From contig JAGVSM010002703.1 in assembly GCA_022494885.1 (NCBI GenBank), positions 434,001-498,000 on the forward strand: 64,000 nucleotides of DNA, written 5' to 3'. Of the stretch, positions 11,901-22,298 are shown in pieces (the first letter of the stretch is position 1; each line of letters opens with the position of its first letter). The translations under genes were made by a program, and so were the position numbers. A model generated the notes under the pieces. The model did no database searches. It was not told the origin of the DNA and worked only from the letters and a program-made list of their open reading frames with translations. This DNA comes from Micrasema longulum. Its lineage: Eukaryota > Arthropoda > Insecta > Trichoptera > Brachycentridae.

Positions 11901-14900
11901 CCGTTTTCGCGGGAATTCAAAATTCAAAAATTTTATGCTTTTATGCTACTTAGGAGTAAAAAACTTTTTTTTACTCGACAGTATTTCATAGACCCTTATT
12001 ACTTTAAAATTCTAAAAAGGGGTTATTTCCTCTCACTTTTGAGACAAAATTTGAATGAGTCGCGAGAGTAAAAAAATATTGCCATAAATTTCAACTGACA
12101 AATTTCTATAAATAATTTAAATGTTTTTTTATATTAAGTCCAAATTGCCTTTTTTAGATCCCTACATCACCGTCGGTTTGGCTGCCGTGGGGAGACTCGG
12201 GGTTTACGTGGCGTACAACTCCAGCGTCCAATATGCCGCTGAGCTGATCCCCACGGAAGTTAGGGGTCAAGGTGTGGCGGCGGTTCACGTCGCAGGGTTC
12301 GCGGCAGCGTTCTTCAGTTCCTATATTATATACCTGGTGAGGCAATCAGTTGGTTACGTATTACAAAAGAGACGTAGATTATAGTCGGGATCGTAGAACA
12401 ACGACGCATGTGATTTTCTTCGACTTTACGTGAGATCGGTTTTTTTTTGACACTTTATGTCACAACTTGACAAGTACAAAAGTATAGGATTTGATACTTG
12501 GCTATTTCTATATTTTTTTCAAACCTGGAAAAAATGCCTCTGTATAACTTTTTCAATACCAAGTATAAAAGATAGTCAATGCTGCATTTTTCGCACATCC
12601 GTCATTGTTCTAAGATCCCGACGATATGAAATTCTAGGTATTTACAGGGCTTATGATGACCTGTCATTGACTGGTTTAAGTGGCCACATTACGCACTGTG
12701 TAACATTTACCATTCTGCCTATTTTTGAACATTTGTATTCCTTAAATGTGGAAGTTCAATAATTTTAAAAATATTTTTATTTTTACGTATCGTGTTATGA
12801 GCGCTATGATTTTTTATAGTTTTGTATTTCTGAAATTACTCCGCGTGTGACGTCTTAAGTTCTCTTCAGTTCAGGTCAGTTCTGCTGTTTGGTCCGTTGT
12901 CTTATCGTAACCGGAAATCTTTCACAACTCTCTTATTATAGGTTGATTCATATAAATTAGTGACGTCATTCAAAGTAGTTCGTTTTTTTTTCGTGCATTT
13001 TCAAGAAACTTAGCCGTACAATTCAATGCTTTTATTTTTACCGCGCGTAAGAAATCTTTTTTTTTATCCTATTTCCCGTTGATCTTATTTTTTTTTATTT
13101 TTAATGGGTAGTGTTTATTTCATAGGACGTTATTCTAGAATATTTGAGAGTCCCTGAACTGGTACCTGAAGCGTAAAACTGATCATCTTACCTTCATGTA
13201 ACAAAAATTATAAAGATTCGCTGCGATTGGTGTACCGATGCAGTGCCATATACACAATTAGGTGCGGAAAGGGAATGATGATGATGAAAATAAATAATGC
13301 CACGAGCCACTACATTTTTTTTGGTTCTATGCATTTATAAGGCATTGACTCACTGCATGCAAGTAAAGTGAAAAAAGTCCGCCTCGTTGTGTACCGGTTA
13401 GGACGTTTGTCTTGAAATAAATTAAACTAAAAAACCCTTCCTTTTAAACAACTGAATGTAAAACTACTCGTTTACCTTAACTCAATCACATACGTAGTGT
13501 AATAAATTATCTATCTTTTATTTACCTAGAATGAAAGACTTGGCCTTTTATTGACAAATAAGAAGTATTTTCATCCTAAGTATTATCTTAAATGTGCTGT
13601 TATGTTTATGGATATTAATGTCAATCAAAATTCATGAACTGTAAACAAACTTCGATATTCCAAAAAAAAAATTGCTGTGAAGTTCAATTTCAAAAATACA
13701 ATGGTGATTCATTCATGATTGCATTGCAGATCTATTGTTTGTTTTTTTTACATTATCCTCTTGCGTTGTCACTTTCTATGTCAAGTGTATTTTTTACCAA
13801 GCGTACTATTGAACTTATTGTTATAATAATGTTTTACCGAGTCATTGATAAAGTAATTTAACCAAACATAATAAGCATGATCATAAGGTATCAACTGAAT
13901 AGCTATGTATTATACTTATCCATGGAGGGGAGTGATTTGCTGACGAATGTTGATAAATCGAATGTGATGGTTTTTTAATGAAATTAAAGTATGACTAAAT
14001 GTGAGTTCACTGTGATTGGGGTTATAGGTAAAGGAATTCGTGTATCTGGGAAGTATATTTACTAGGAATGGAAAGAGTGAGAAAGATATTGAAAGGAGGG
14101 TGAGTGCCAGAACAGGGTGAACAGTGCACTAAAATCAAAAAATTTAAAATAGTTTTCAGGCGTTGCCTAGTATGTGAAATAATTCAGTCAGATGATTCTC
14201 TTCTCAACAATAAAGGTTTCAGCTCTTTAACTTCACTAAAATCAACAAATGGAAGAATTGAAGAAATATGCACGTTTAAACATAGGCAAAATGGTAAATG
14301 TTACACAGTGTGTAAAGTGGCCACTTAAACCAGCCAATGACAGGTCATAAGCCCTGTAAATGCCTAGACTTCCATATTCCTTTATTTAAGATATTCTCCA
14401 TCCCTGTTGTAATTTGTTAATCTTAATGACTCCCGAGGGGGTGAAATCCAGTCTTTTGTCTACGAACATTTGGACAAACTCAAATATTGTAATGAAACCA
14501 ACTGGTCCAAGAAGAAGTTTAAAAATTGAAAAATAGTTTTCAGGCGTTGCCTAGTATGTGAAATAATTCAGTCAGATGATTTTCTTCACAACAATAAAGG
14601 TTTTAGCTCTTTAACTTCACTAAAATCAACAAATGGAAGAATTGAAGAAATATGCACGTTTAAACATAGGCAAAATGGTAAATGTTACACAGTGTGTAAA
14701 GTGGCCACTTAAACCAGCCAATAACAGGTCATAAGCCCTGTTAATGCCTAGACTTTCATATTCCTTAATTTAAGGTATTCTCCATCCCTGTTGTAATTTG
14801 TTAACACTAAAATCAACATTAGCGAATAAGCATTAGTAAAAAAATAAATAAATTTGAAAGTTTTAAATAAAAATTTGAAGACAAAAAAAGCCCTTATGTA

Positions 14901-15785
14901 TGGAATTGAAAAAACAAAGATGAAAGTAGGCTAAATACTGTCGAAATGCGATCTCTCAGGCAAATGTGTGGTAAAACTACGTATGATAGGTGTACAACTG
15001 TCAAGATTCGTGCATTATATAAAACTGAGACTTATCGACAAAATCAAGAAAAGAGTGCTCAGTTAGTTAAGACATGCTGAGCGAATGGACGGTGAAAGCT
15101 GTCCTAAAAAAAACTGTTGATAGGTGCAGAAAACGAGGAAGACCGAGAAAAACATGGCTAAACCAAATTCGGCAAATACTTGAAAATGGAAATGCCATGA
15201 CAAAAGTCGGAATAATCGGCGTGCGTGCATGAGAAGATGTATGAATGTGGAGGAAACGAGGTCTGTATCCAAAGACAGAGTGATATGGCGTTCTATCATC
15301 TGTCTACCCTTACGGGAAAATGGGGTGATGGTTTCTTTGTTTGCTTATTTATGTAGTCTTTGTTCGTTGTTTGTTATAAGGCAACACAATATTTGTGAAA
15401 GTAGAAGCTAGTACGGGAATAACGTGTATTTTTATGCGTCATAATATAAATGGGTAAAATGTCAAGTACTAGCTGTAGGAATAAACCTTAATTTTCGATA
15501 AAAAGAAATCTGTTTTTTTTTTTGTTTCAGGGTACATATTCGCTAGCTATTCCGCCGTTGCTGTTAGGTGGACTATCAATCATCTGTGCCTTCCTTTGCC
15601 TGTTCCTACCTGAAACTTTAAACAGGTCTCTACCGGTCACCCTGGAAGATGGAGAGCATTTTGGAGAAGGAGAACGCACCTGGGACTTTGCTTTTCAAAA
15701 GTCAAAAACAACATCCACGCAAGAACTAGTCACAGACCCTGAGTTTAATGGTTCATCGGATGATGCTTTACCAAATCACAAATAA
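8945..15785 (+). CDS. SLC22-like organic cation/solute carrier (MFS), C-terminal four exons
   Basis: Exons are 8945-9180, 10698-10927, 12158-12336 and 15531-15785 (stop 15783-15785). Phases agree at every junction and each intron is GT..AG. Together they give 299 codons, about the last 55% of a typical ~550-aa SLC22 protein. Exon one encodes the large cytoplasmic loop: 'VPESAQWLVSRGR' matches the family's PESxRWLxxxGR, and 'FYTPRLRRKT' precedes TM7. The next exons carry TM7-TM12, the 'DKIGRK' loop, 'IPTEVRGQG' (the PTxxRGxG signature) and 'FLPETLN' near the end. The family moves organic ions or zwitterions such as carnitine across the plasma membrane; the substrate cannot be told. Earlier exons must lie upstream, probably outside the window. 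A candidate poly(A) signal AATAAA is at 16290-16295. The introns hold repeats U, R, M1, S2 and an RTE relic. Confidence 0.88.
9181..10697 (+). other. SLC22 intron, no clear element
   Basis: Begins GTACGT and ends TTTCTACAG. The content is AT-rich. Near 10297-10325 the 12-mer AGTTACGTAAAC occurs twice in close succession. Nothing else is recognisable. Confidence 0.6.
11630..12030 (+). repeat. Interspersed repeat U, copy 1
   Basis: About 400 bp that recurs in reverse orientation at 41540-41945. Matching landmarks are AATATCACATACTACGAATA (11638) and the box around TACTCGACAGTATTTCATAG (11974). No ORF or tRNA-like promoter is visible; the type is unknown. Confidence 0.55.
12640..12746 (-). repeat. 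Repeat R fragment
   Basis: Reverse-orientation match to the central R core (CAGGGCTTATGA, GTTTAAGTGGCCAC, ACACTGTGTAACATT). It directly abuts the MITE M1 copy that starts at about 12747. Confidence 0.6.
12747..13085 (+). mobile_element. MITE M1 copy
   Basis: Matches the reference M1 copy at 26009-26438: GGAAGTTCA at the left, GCGCTATGATTTTT, the CTCCGCGTGTGACGTC box, ACCGGAAATCTT, TAGTGACGTCAT, and CCCGTTG at the right. The terminal repeats are eroded. Confidence 0.65.
13120..13290 (+). mobile_element. SINE S2 body fragment
   Basis: 3' part of S2 without a head: GAGAGTCCCTGAACTGGTAC, CTGATCATCTTACCTTCATG, TGCAGTGCC, ending with GGGAATGATGATGATG. A short S2 head remnant (GTCCGCCTCGTTGTGTA) also occurs at 13377-13393. 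Confidence 0.6.
13915..15345 (+). mobile_element. RTE-like LINE ORF2 relic, split by a repeat R dimer
   Basis: 13915-14137 and 14805-15345 together align with the better copy at 19590-20530: 'LLTNVDKSNVMVF', 'RVSGKY', 'DIERRVSA', then 'LMYGIEK', 'MCGKTTYDR'-like and 'RRACMRRCMNVEETRSVSKD'. Many frameshifts are present. The interruption (14138-14804) is bounded by an 11-bp direct repeat. Confidence 0.6.
14138..14804 (+). repeat. Tandem dimer of repeat R, inserted with an 11-bp target duplication
   Basis: Two R units start at 14150 and 14534 (offset 384 bp) and share about 265 bp with few mismatches. CACTAAAATCA is present on both sides (14127-14137 and 14805-14815), and the flanking LINE sequence reads on continuously after one copy of it is removed. 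R contains no A/B-box head that I can see. Confidence 0.65.
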
Positions 15786-16530
15786 TTTTTCGAGCGGCTT
15801 AAATACGTTTAAATAAACGCCTCTGAAATACGCAGGGCATATAAATTTAAACGAATTACACCGGAACCACCTTTTTCTGAACACGGTAACAAAAAAACAC
15901 GGTGCAAAAATAAAATGCCAATTTTTTTGGTCATTAACTTGACAATGCGTAATAGTAATATAATAAATATGTGCGAAAGTTTTCACAGCCACTGTTTTAA
16001 ATATCTATCTTTTTAAGGTGATCCCGTGCAAGTTATTTCGTTCCGGCATTTCGGCTACCATTGCAGGAGCCATCTTTAGGGTAAACTGTGTGTTTAGAAG
16101 AAGAAAAAATGTGTTTTTGTACTAGTAATTTGCACCGTGTCACAGTCGGCAACAGGCACATTCCGTGTCATTTTTTTAGTGTGTTGTGCCGGGAACCGTG
16201 TTGAGTTTAATTTCAGCACGTCGTATTTGTTTCTGTTATTAATATCTCTGTGACATTTTATTTATTTATTTGTTCAGTTTTTTCCACATAATAAACAATG
16301 ATCAATAATAAAAATAATGTGACCGTTACCCGTGCCGAGGACACTTAACAATATACTTTTTTTTTAAAATATTTTTACGTGTGAGAATATACAAAGAAGA
16401 CATAATACACAGCGATAATTAACAAAATATTCAGACAGTTTTATACACTACGTATTTATGTTTATATTTCATTATTCGTATTAAATCATGCACAATAAAA
16501 GAACAAAAACATAATATAAACTATACATTT
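15786..16530. other. SLC22 3' UTR and AT-rich downstream sequence
   Basis: Follows the SLC22 stop codon. The best poly(A) signal is AATAAA at 16290-16295, with others nearby. No ORF or repeat was recognised. Confidence 0.45.
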
Positions 16531-16654
16531 GTGGAAAGGCGACAGGCTGAAATTAAACCCACCACCATGGTGGGTTACCGGCGCAATACACTACAAAAAT
16601 CTCCCTCTCACTTCTGTTCAATGTACTTCATAGTCCTAACGCTCCTTTATACCT

Positions 16655-16885
16655 GCGTGAAAATTTTCAACGCTTATCAGTTCATGGTTTACCTCTTCGT
16701 TCTTATTTTCAAGGCACTCTTTTAATACCCATCCACAATTCCTCTTTCTTCTCTAACTCATATAGTGTCCATGCGGCTCGACTGTGGAATCATCTCCCAT
16801 CCACCATCAAAGATGTTACTTCATTATCTCTGTTTAAATCACGTCTGAAGGAACATCTCCTTTCTCTTCCTTAATCTCTTATCTA
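16655..16885 (+). mobile_element. CR1/jockey-like LINE tail, second copy
   Basis: About 90% similar by eye to 3145-3355. In the right frame it reads 'HAARLWNHLPSTIKDVTS' and ends near 16875. It lacks the 3' hairpin and tail of the 3130-3625 copy. Confidence 0.6.
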
Positions 16886-17365
16886 ATGAGAGAATTAACA
16901 AAAATTGGACCTCTCGGATGAAACAACGCCGTGGCGGTAATTTGACCGACATTATTTTGAAAACATCAAATATTATTTAACACGAGATAAAAATATCCGT
17001 TTTATGTAAAATAAAATTTGTTTTATTTTTAAGTTTAAAGTTCATTAATTCAATTGCTTTTATTAAATGGCCCTTTACTTATCTACTCTGTTGTGCCAAT
17101 CAATGTTTTCGCGTGTGCAATATAATTTTAGAGAAATTAAAAAATTGCTTTTTTTTAAATATAATTATCTTACATTTGTGTTATGGTTATATTTTCGCGA
17201 TCTAGCAACATTACGCGTCGACTGCACTCATGCGCGTGGTGAAAGTGGGGCAAAGTGGAAGTATTTCTGGACACAGTCCGATGTATTCAAATATGATTCT
17301 ACCTTCTGGACTATTTTTATTCTATGCAAAAAAACATTTAAAACCACTCTCGTGTAAAGTAAAGA
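16886..17365. other. No recognisable feature
   Basis: AT-rich. The 96-aa open frame at 17067-17357 shows no motif and no flanking splice logic. Confidence 0.5.
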
Positions 17366-17680
17366 AAATCACATGCATTATTGTTATACGATCATAAAGA
17401 TATGATACATGAAGTTAAGATGATTAATCTTATTCGAGTAATAGTTCAAGGTCTTTAAATATAGCAGTATAAACAAATATTTCACTACCTTCCTAGGATT
17501 CGAACCCGGGATCTCAAGCGTGGAATACGAACGCGCCAACCACTACATTACGAGGCGGCTGATCTCCACTCGATTTCCCTTTTCAGGATTTTACCTGAGA
17601 TTAATCACAGGTCAAAAACACTCGTCCAGTATTCTGGTTATATTCTGTGCCTGAGCACAGAACTGTATTCTTCAACTGTT
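17366..17680 (-). mobile_element. SINE S2, head plus 5' module
   Basis: Minus-strand copy. The tRNA-like head is at about 17565-17495 (complement of GGATTCGAACCCGGGATC) and the 5' module follows to 17680. The 3' body is strongly diverged. Confidence 0.55.
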
Positions 17681-17689
17681 CGGATACTG

Positions 17690-18920
17690 ATGTTATAACT
17701 CAGAGATAAATAATAGTCCACATAAAATCTATTCTTAATTAAATTACGTATCCAACGAATTTAATCAAAATATATTTACCTATATAAAGAAGAAAAAACT
17801 CTGTTTTTTTAGTCATTGTGGTTGGCAAAATAAAGAAAATGATGATCGATGTTGCCGCTTTCCGTATTAGAAAAAACGTATTGAGAATGTAGGACTATTT
17901 AAAAATCATAAGAATACCAAATAATATTTTATTGTAGAATAATTATAAATCTATATGTTTTACTTTATGACTTATTATAAATTTGATTATTTATTGTGAT
18001 TAAACATATAAAAAAACTTTTTTTTATTATTCCTAATAAGGTGCAACGGACAACCCATTCGAATTTTCAAAAGTCTTTGCTTACATGTACGTAACAGAAA
18101 GTTTTCATGTGAATTTTTATTTTATTTTTTATATTTTGACCCCTGCAGGGGCGAACCGTGTATGGAAGCGATTATGCGCAGATATATTTGACTGACCATA
18201 ATAATGTTTTATTGTAACTTTATTTACAGAAAAACAAATTAATAATTACTATTTATTTTAAATCATTTCCACCGTTTGTATTTTTATCCTAATATAAATA
18301 TTAATATTAATAATGCGCACCCAGCGCCTGCGGTGAGCCAAGAAACTAACCGATTATTCCAGCTTATTTTTTCATACAAATAAGTACCCTATATTTTGAA
18401 AGTCTTAACCCCAGTGCGGGTTTTTTCTCCTGGATTAAACTTGCAGATTACACAAATTATTTGAAGATTATTGATTTGGAAAACAGTATTTCAAACATTA
18501 TTTCTTAAGGGGTATTTTTCTTTGAGATGGTACTTTTGACATAAGACCATATTTACTTTCATGCGTCATATTGCAGGACGTATGGCGCTCGACGCGGCCG
18601 TTTTTAGCACTATTAATTTCTAGAACAATTCGGCCAGTTGACATTTCAATTGAATACCTAATATCGACTGAATTCATAGTTCTATGTTTTATTTATTTTC
18701 TAATGAGTAATGTATTAAAGTAATGGATAATATATCTATATAATATAAAATATCACAAAGTTACGTCGTTTGAGTTGATATCTTGGATAAGAGTTGTTGT
18801 ATCACACAGAACGACAGAAAAATATCATTTTAAAGTATATATTAAATACATCATATTGTGTACCTTCTACGTAGGTACAAATATATGATATTTTTTTATA
18901 GATTACCTGTAAATAAAATC
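17690..18920. other. No recognisable feature
   Basis: AT-rich with T-runs. No coding or repeat signature could be supported. Confidence 0.45.
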
Positions 18921-18939
18921 ACCATTCGTCAATGGACCC

Positions 18940-19330
18940 CTGTGTTAAGTAGCCTTACGTGTCATGTACAAGGCCAAGGTACTCGGAAAAAGTCGTTTTT
19001 TTTATCTTGGAAATGGGATGTTCGATCACGACCTTTATGAGTCCAATCACCATTGTTGCAAAGTCCAAGAACAATGGCGCGTGATAACTACTTTTAACGA
19101 CAGTGTGGATATCTGTTAAAGATATCCTATCTTTCCTGCATTCTGCTTCAAGATTATGGCGTTGTAAACTGGAAGATGTTCGATACTCTGTGAAGAAATA
19201 TCCTCGCATGGACAATAGTCATCATTCCTTAATTTAAACCATAAAGTTGACAGAGAAAAATTATGGAAGGTGTTATCGGAGTATGGAGTGAGCGGAAATC
19301 TGACACGAGCTATTGCTTCTTTGTAAAAAG
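18940..19330 (-). mobile_element. Possible I/R1-type LINE tail (RNase H-side region)
   Basis: A minus-strand frame contains 'LSTLWFKLRNDDYCPC' and then 'SIEHLPVYNAIILKQ'. This recalls the DDxCPCG…EHLLFxCP motif after the RNase H domain of I/R1-type elements. The expected G after CPC and the second cysteine are missing. Weak call. Confidence 0.3.
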
Positions 19331-19384
19331 ACAGCACATCATGGTAGGGTAAACGGATCATACACATCGTGGTTTGACATTCGT

Positions 19385-19572
19385 GGCGGCCTCCGTGGTG
19401 TAGTGGTCAAGACGCTTGACTCACGCACGGAAGGTTCCGGGTTCGATTCCCGGTGAGAACACAAAAATTAAAATGAAATTAATTTTTCTCAAGCCTGGGT
19501 GTTCTGTGATATAATTCACCACTGTAATTGGGCCTCCTGGCCTGTTGTGGTGCAAAAATAAATATATTAAAA
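19385..19572 (+). mobile_element. SINE, family S1, full-looking copy
   Basis: The tRNA-like head is GCGGCCTCCGTGGTGTAGTG with an A box, then GGGTTCGATTCCCGG as B box. A GC-rich body follows (GGGCCTCCTGGCCTGTTGTG), then an AAATAAATATATT tail. The sister copy at 43479-43660 is almost identical through head and body. Confidence 0.7.
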
Positions 19573-19589
19573 AAATATATTTATAAATG

Positions 19590-20530
19590 AGTGAAACAGG
19601 GATGTGTGATGTCACCATTGCTGTAAAGGACTAAAAGGCTTAAGAATGGGAGCAAAAATGGGTGATTTAAATGTCAATTGCCTTTTGTATGCTGACGATG
19701 CCGTGCTTCTTGCTTACAACAAAGAGAAACTGCAATTCTTGGTAACAAAGGTCTACGATGCATGCAAGGGAAGCGATTTGCTGATGAATGTCGATAAATC
19801 GAATGTGATGGTTTTTGAAAGAAATGAAAGTATGACTTAATGTGAAATCATTGTGAATGGAGTTATACTAAAACAAGTGGAGGAATTTGTATATCAGGGA
19901 AGTATGTTTACCAGGGATGGAATGACTGTGAAAGATATTGAAAGGAGGGTGAGTGCTGGGAACAGAGTGAACGGAGCACTTAAATCAACCTTGGCAAATA
20001 AATGTCGGTCGCAAGAGGCAAAATTAGCAGTTCACAACGGAGTCCCGGTCCCGACCCTGATGTATGGGAGTGAAGTATGGAAAAACAGGGATGAAAGTAG
20101 GCTGAATGCGGTCGAAATGCGATCTCTCCGGCGAATGTGTGGTAAAACTATGTACGATAGATGCACAAATGTTGAGATCCATACCTTACGTAAGGCTGAG
20201 ACAAGCAATATCGACAAAATCAAGAAAGGAGCTCTGCGCTGGTTTGGACATGTAGAACGAATGGACAGCGAAAGAACGGCTAAGAATATTTACAATGCGA
20301 ATGTTGATGGATGCAGAAATAGAGGTAGACCGAGAAAGACATAGCATGACCAAATCCAACAAATACTTGAAGATGGACATGTCAAAAATCGGAATAATCG
20401 GCGCGCGTGCATAAGAAGATGTATGAATGTAGAAGAAGCGAGATCTGTATGCAAAGATAGAGTGATGTGGCGTTCTATCATCTCTGCCTACCCTCACGGG
20501 GAAACGGGTGATGGTTTGTTGTTGTTGTTG
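19590..20530 (+). mobile_element. RTE-like LINE ORF2, 3' half (defective)
   Basis: Starts with 'QGCVMSPLL' (RT domain 4), then an internal deletion, then 'LLYADDAVLLAYNKEKL' with an intact YADD box near 19689. 'YQGSMFTRDGMTVKDIERR', 'GALRWFGHVERMDSERT', 'RNRGRPRKT' and 'RRACIRRCMNVEEARSV' follow, all characteristic of the insect RTE-like family. Two stops (19838-19840; 20342-20344) break the frame. The 3' end is a (GTT)n run at 20515-20533. Confidence 0.75.
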
Positions 20531-20534
20531 TTAT

Positions 20535-21278
20535 AGATAACTTCTCATGGCTCCGTGTCCGGTAAAAATTTGGGTCGTTTCGAAAGTACTTTGATGATGA
20601 CGACGGAAGTTTGCTGCATCAGCCAGCGTTGGGATTAAAGATTAAAATGTACTTACTTACACAAACAAAAATTATATTGTTGTACATTGTACTGACAGGC
20701 ACTATACTAACACATTAACACAGGCCATGAAGAAATTCATTGGTTTTAGAAAACAATTGAACTCTCGAATAAAAAAAAAATTAAAAATGTTTTTTATTTT
20801 TGTGTATCTATTTTGTGTATTTTGCCCAAGCCCAGGGCCTAGGTTTCATTCGGCTCAGGGCCGTGATTATGAACATAGTTCTACATTATCTCTGATTATG
20901 AACGGCTATCTTCATCGGTATATACTAAGACAGTATTAACTAATATCATATTTATGTACGAAAGTGTGTATATTTGTATGAAAATTCAAAGTATCTTCTT
21001 CGGTAACCGGTAATTGAACATGTTTAGAAAAAAAAATGTGAACATATTCTATTTTTCATATAGAAAACTTAATTCTACTTTGTAGATAAAATTGAAGATA
21101 CATTTTAACTTCCCATCAGAATACGTACCCAGGCCCAGTACAATGGGAAGTCAGAAAAGTTATCTTCAAAATTGTTTATAAAATAAGATCCAATTAATCA
21201 TAATATGAAAATTTTTCTTTTAATTGTGAAAAAATAATTTTAAAAAAAGAACAGTTTCCTCCAGACTGAGCCCCATTT
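20535..21278. other. No recognisable feature
   Basis: AT-rich intergenic sequence. GGGAAGTCAGAAAAGTTATC near 21148 and AACTTCCCATCAG near 21108 form a weak inverted pair, but nothing further supports an element. Confidence 0.4.
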
Positions 21279-21670
21279 TGTTACGTCCCGCCATTGAGAC
21301 GAGAGACGCTCGAACATTGCCTTTGCTCTGACCAATACCTAAGCATGACTTCAGCCCGAGTCACCGAAAGGATCTCTCTCGAAGGCTTGCCTCGCTTGAG
21401 CTTATGACTTGACGTCACGGTACTTTCTACCACGGGTCCGGGGACTTTCCACAGGACATAGAGCTACTTAGAACTCGCGCGTAGTCCCGAAGATCGGAAT
21501 TGGAAGAAACCACGTGTTATCAAGATAGTAAAATTGTATATATTCTACAAAACTGCGCGCTTTCGCTTGCGAGTTGGCCTACCATCTATTGAAAGAGTTG
21601 CAAAGCTTTTTAGAAATATTATTTCACACGGAATTCCTTCATATTATTTAGAAAAAACCGTGATGTTACA
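21279..21670 (+). repeat. GC-richer island, possible solo LTR
   Basis: Begins TGTTACGTCCCGCC and ends GATGTTACA. It is markedly GC-richer at 21280-21500 than its surroundings. TGTTACG starts are common in Gypsy-type LTRs. No matching target duplication was found (CATTT versus ATATT), so the call is tentative. Confidence 0.25.
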
Positions 21671-22145
21671 ATATTATAACATTATGACATATTTTATAAT
21701 GCTTTGAAATAAAATTATTGAAACTACTTTTTCATCAATTAATGTATTACTTTGAATATTTATCATTGATTTATCAATGATTTTAAGTTATCACGATTAA
21801 ACTGAATAACCGTGTTTATTTTTATTCGTGTAAAAAAACATTTTTAATTTTTTATTTATGAATGATGTACAAATATACTAATATACCTACCTAAAAATTA
21901 AATTAGAAAAACAAAATTAGTCCAACATTTGTAAAGATAAAATATTTAAGAATATTTAGCGTATTCTATAAAGGTTAATTCATCCGTTATGATTTATAAA
22001 ATAATAAGATAGTGGTAATCTTTAAAATAGGTACGTAATATTGAAAATATTCATATTTTAATTTTGTTATGTTTTAGTGCGATTTGGTAAATATTTTTGA
22101 AAACGCAAATCTGTTTTATCGACAGAATATGTCAGACGGCATCTG

Positions 22146-22155
22146 CCAAATAAGG
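22146..22155 (+). promoter_or_regulatory. CArG box match upstream of AIP1
   Basis: CCAAATAAGG fits CC(A/T)6GG exactly and lies about 145 bp upstream of the AIP1 start codon. CArG boxes bind serum response factor, which controls many actin-cytoskeleton genes. Function here is inferred only. Confidence 0.4.
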
Positions 22156-22298
22156 AGTTGTACAATTTGTACGTCACTGCGCATAGGAAATTTAGCCATC
22201 CGCTACGGGCGACGTGCGGTTTTCGATTAGACTTGGTTCTATTTTGATCAGGATTAGTCCATAATTTACCGAAGTGCGGCTAGCATTTAATATTTAAA

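Noticed and set aside
16531..16725. 64-aa ORF at 16.5 kb
   Set aside because: Its second half is a wrong-frame reading of the CR1/jockey-like LINE tail.
19385..19460. tRNA gene (also at 43479, 24070, 6953, 35024)
   Set aside because: A and B boxes are good, but acceptor and anticodon stems do not pair, the sequences are multicopy and each is followed by a common body and tail. They are SINE heads.
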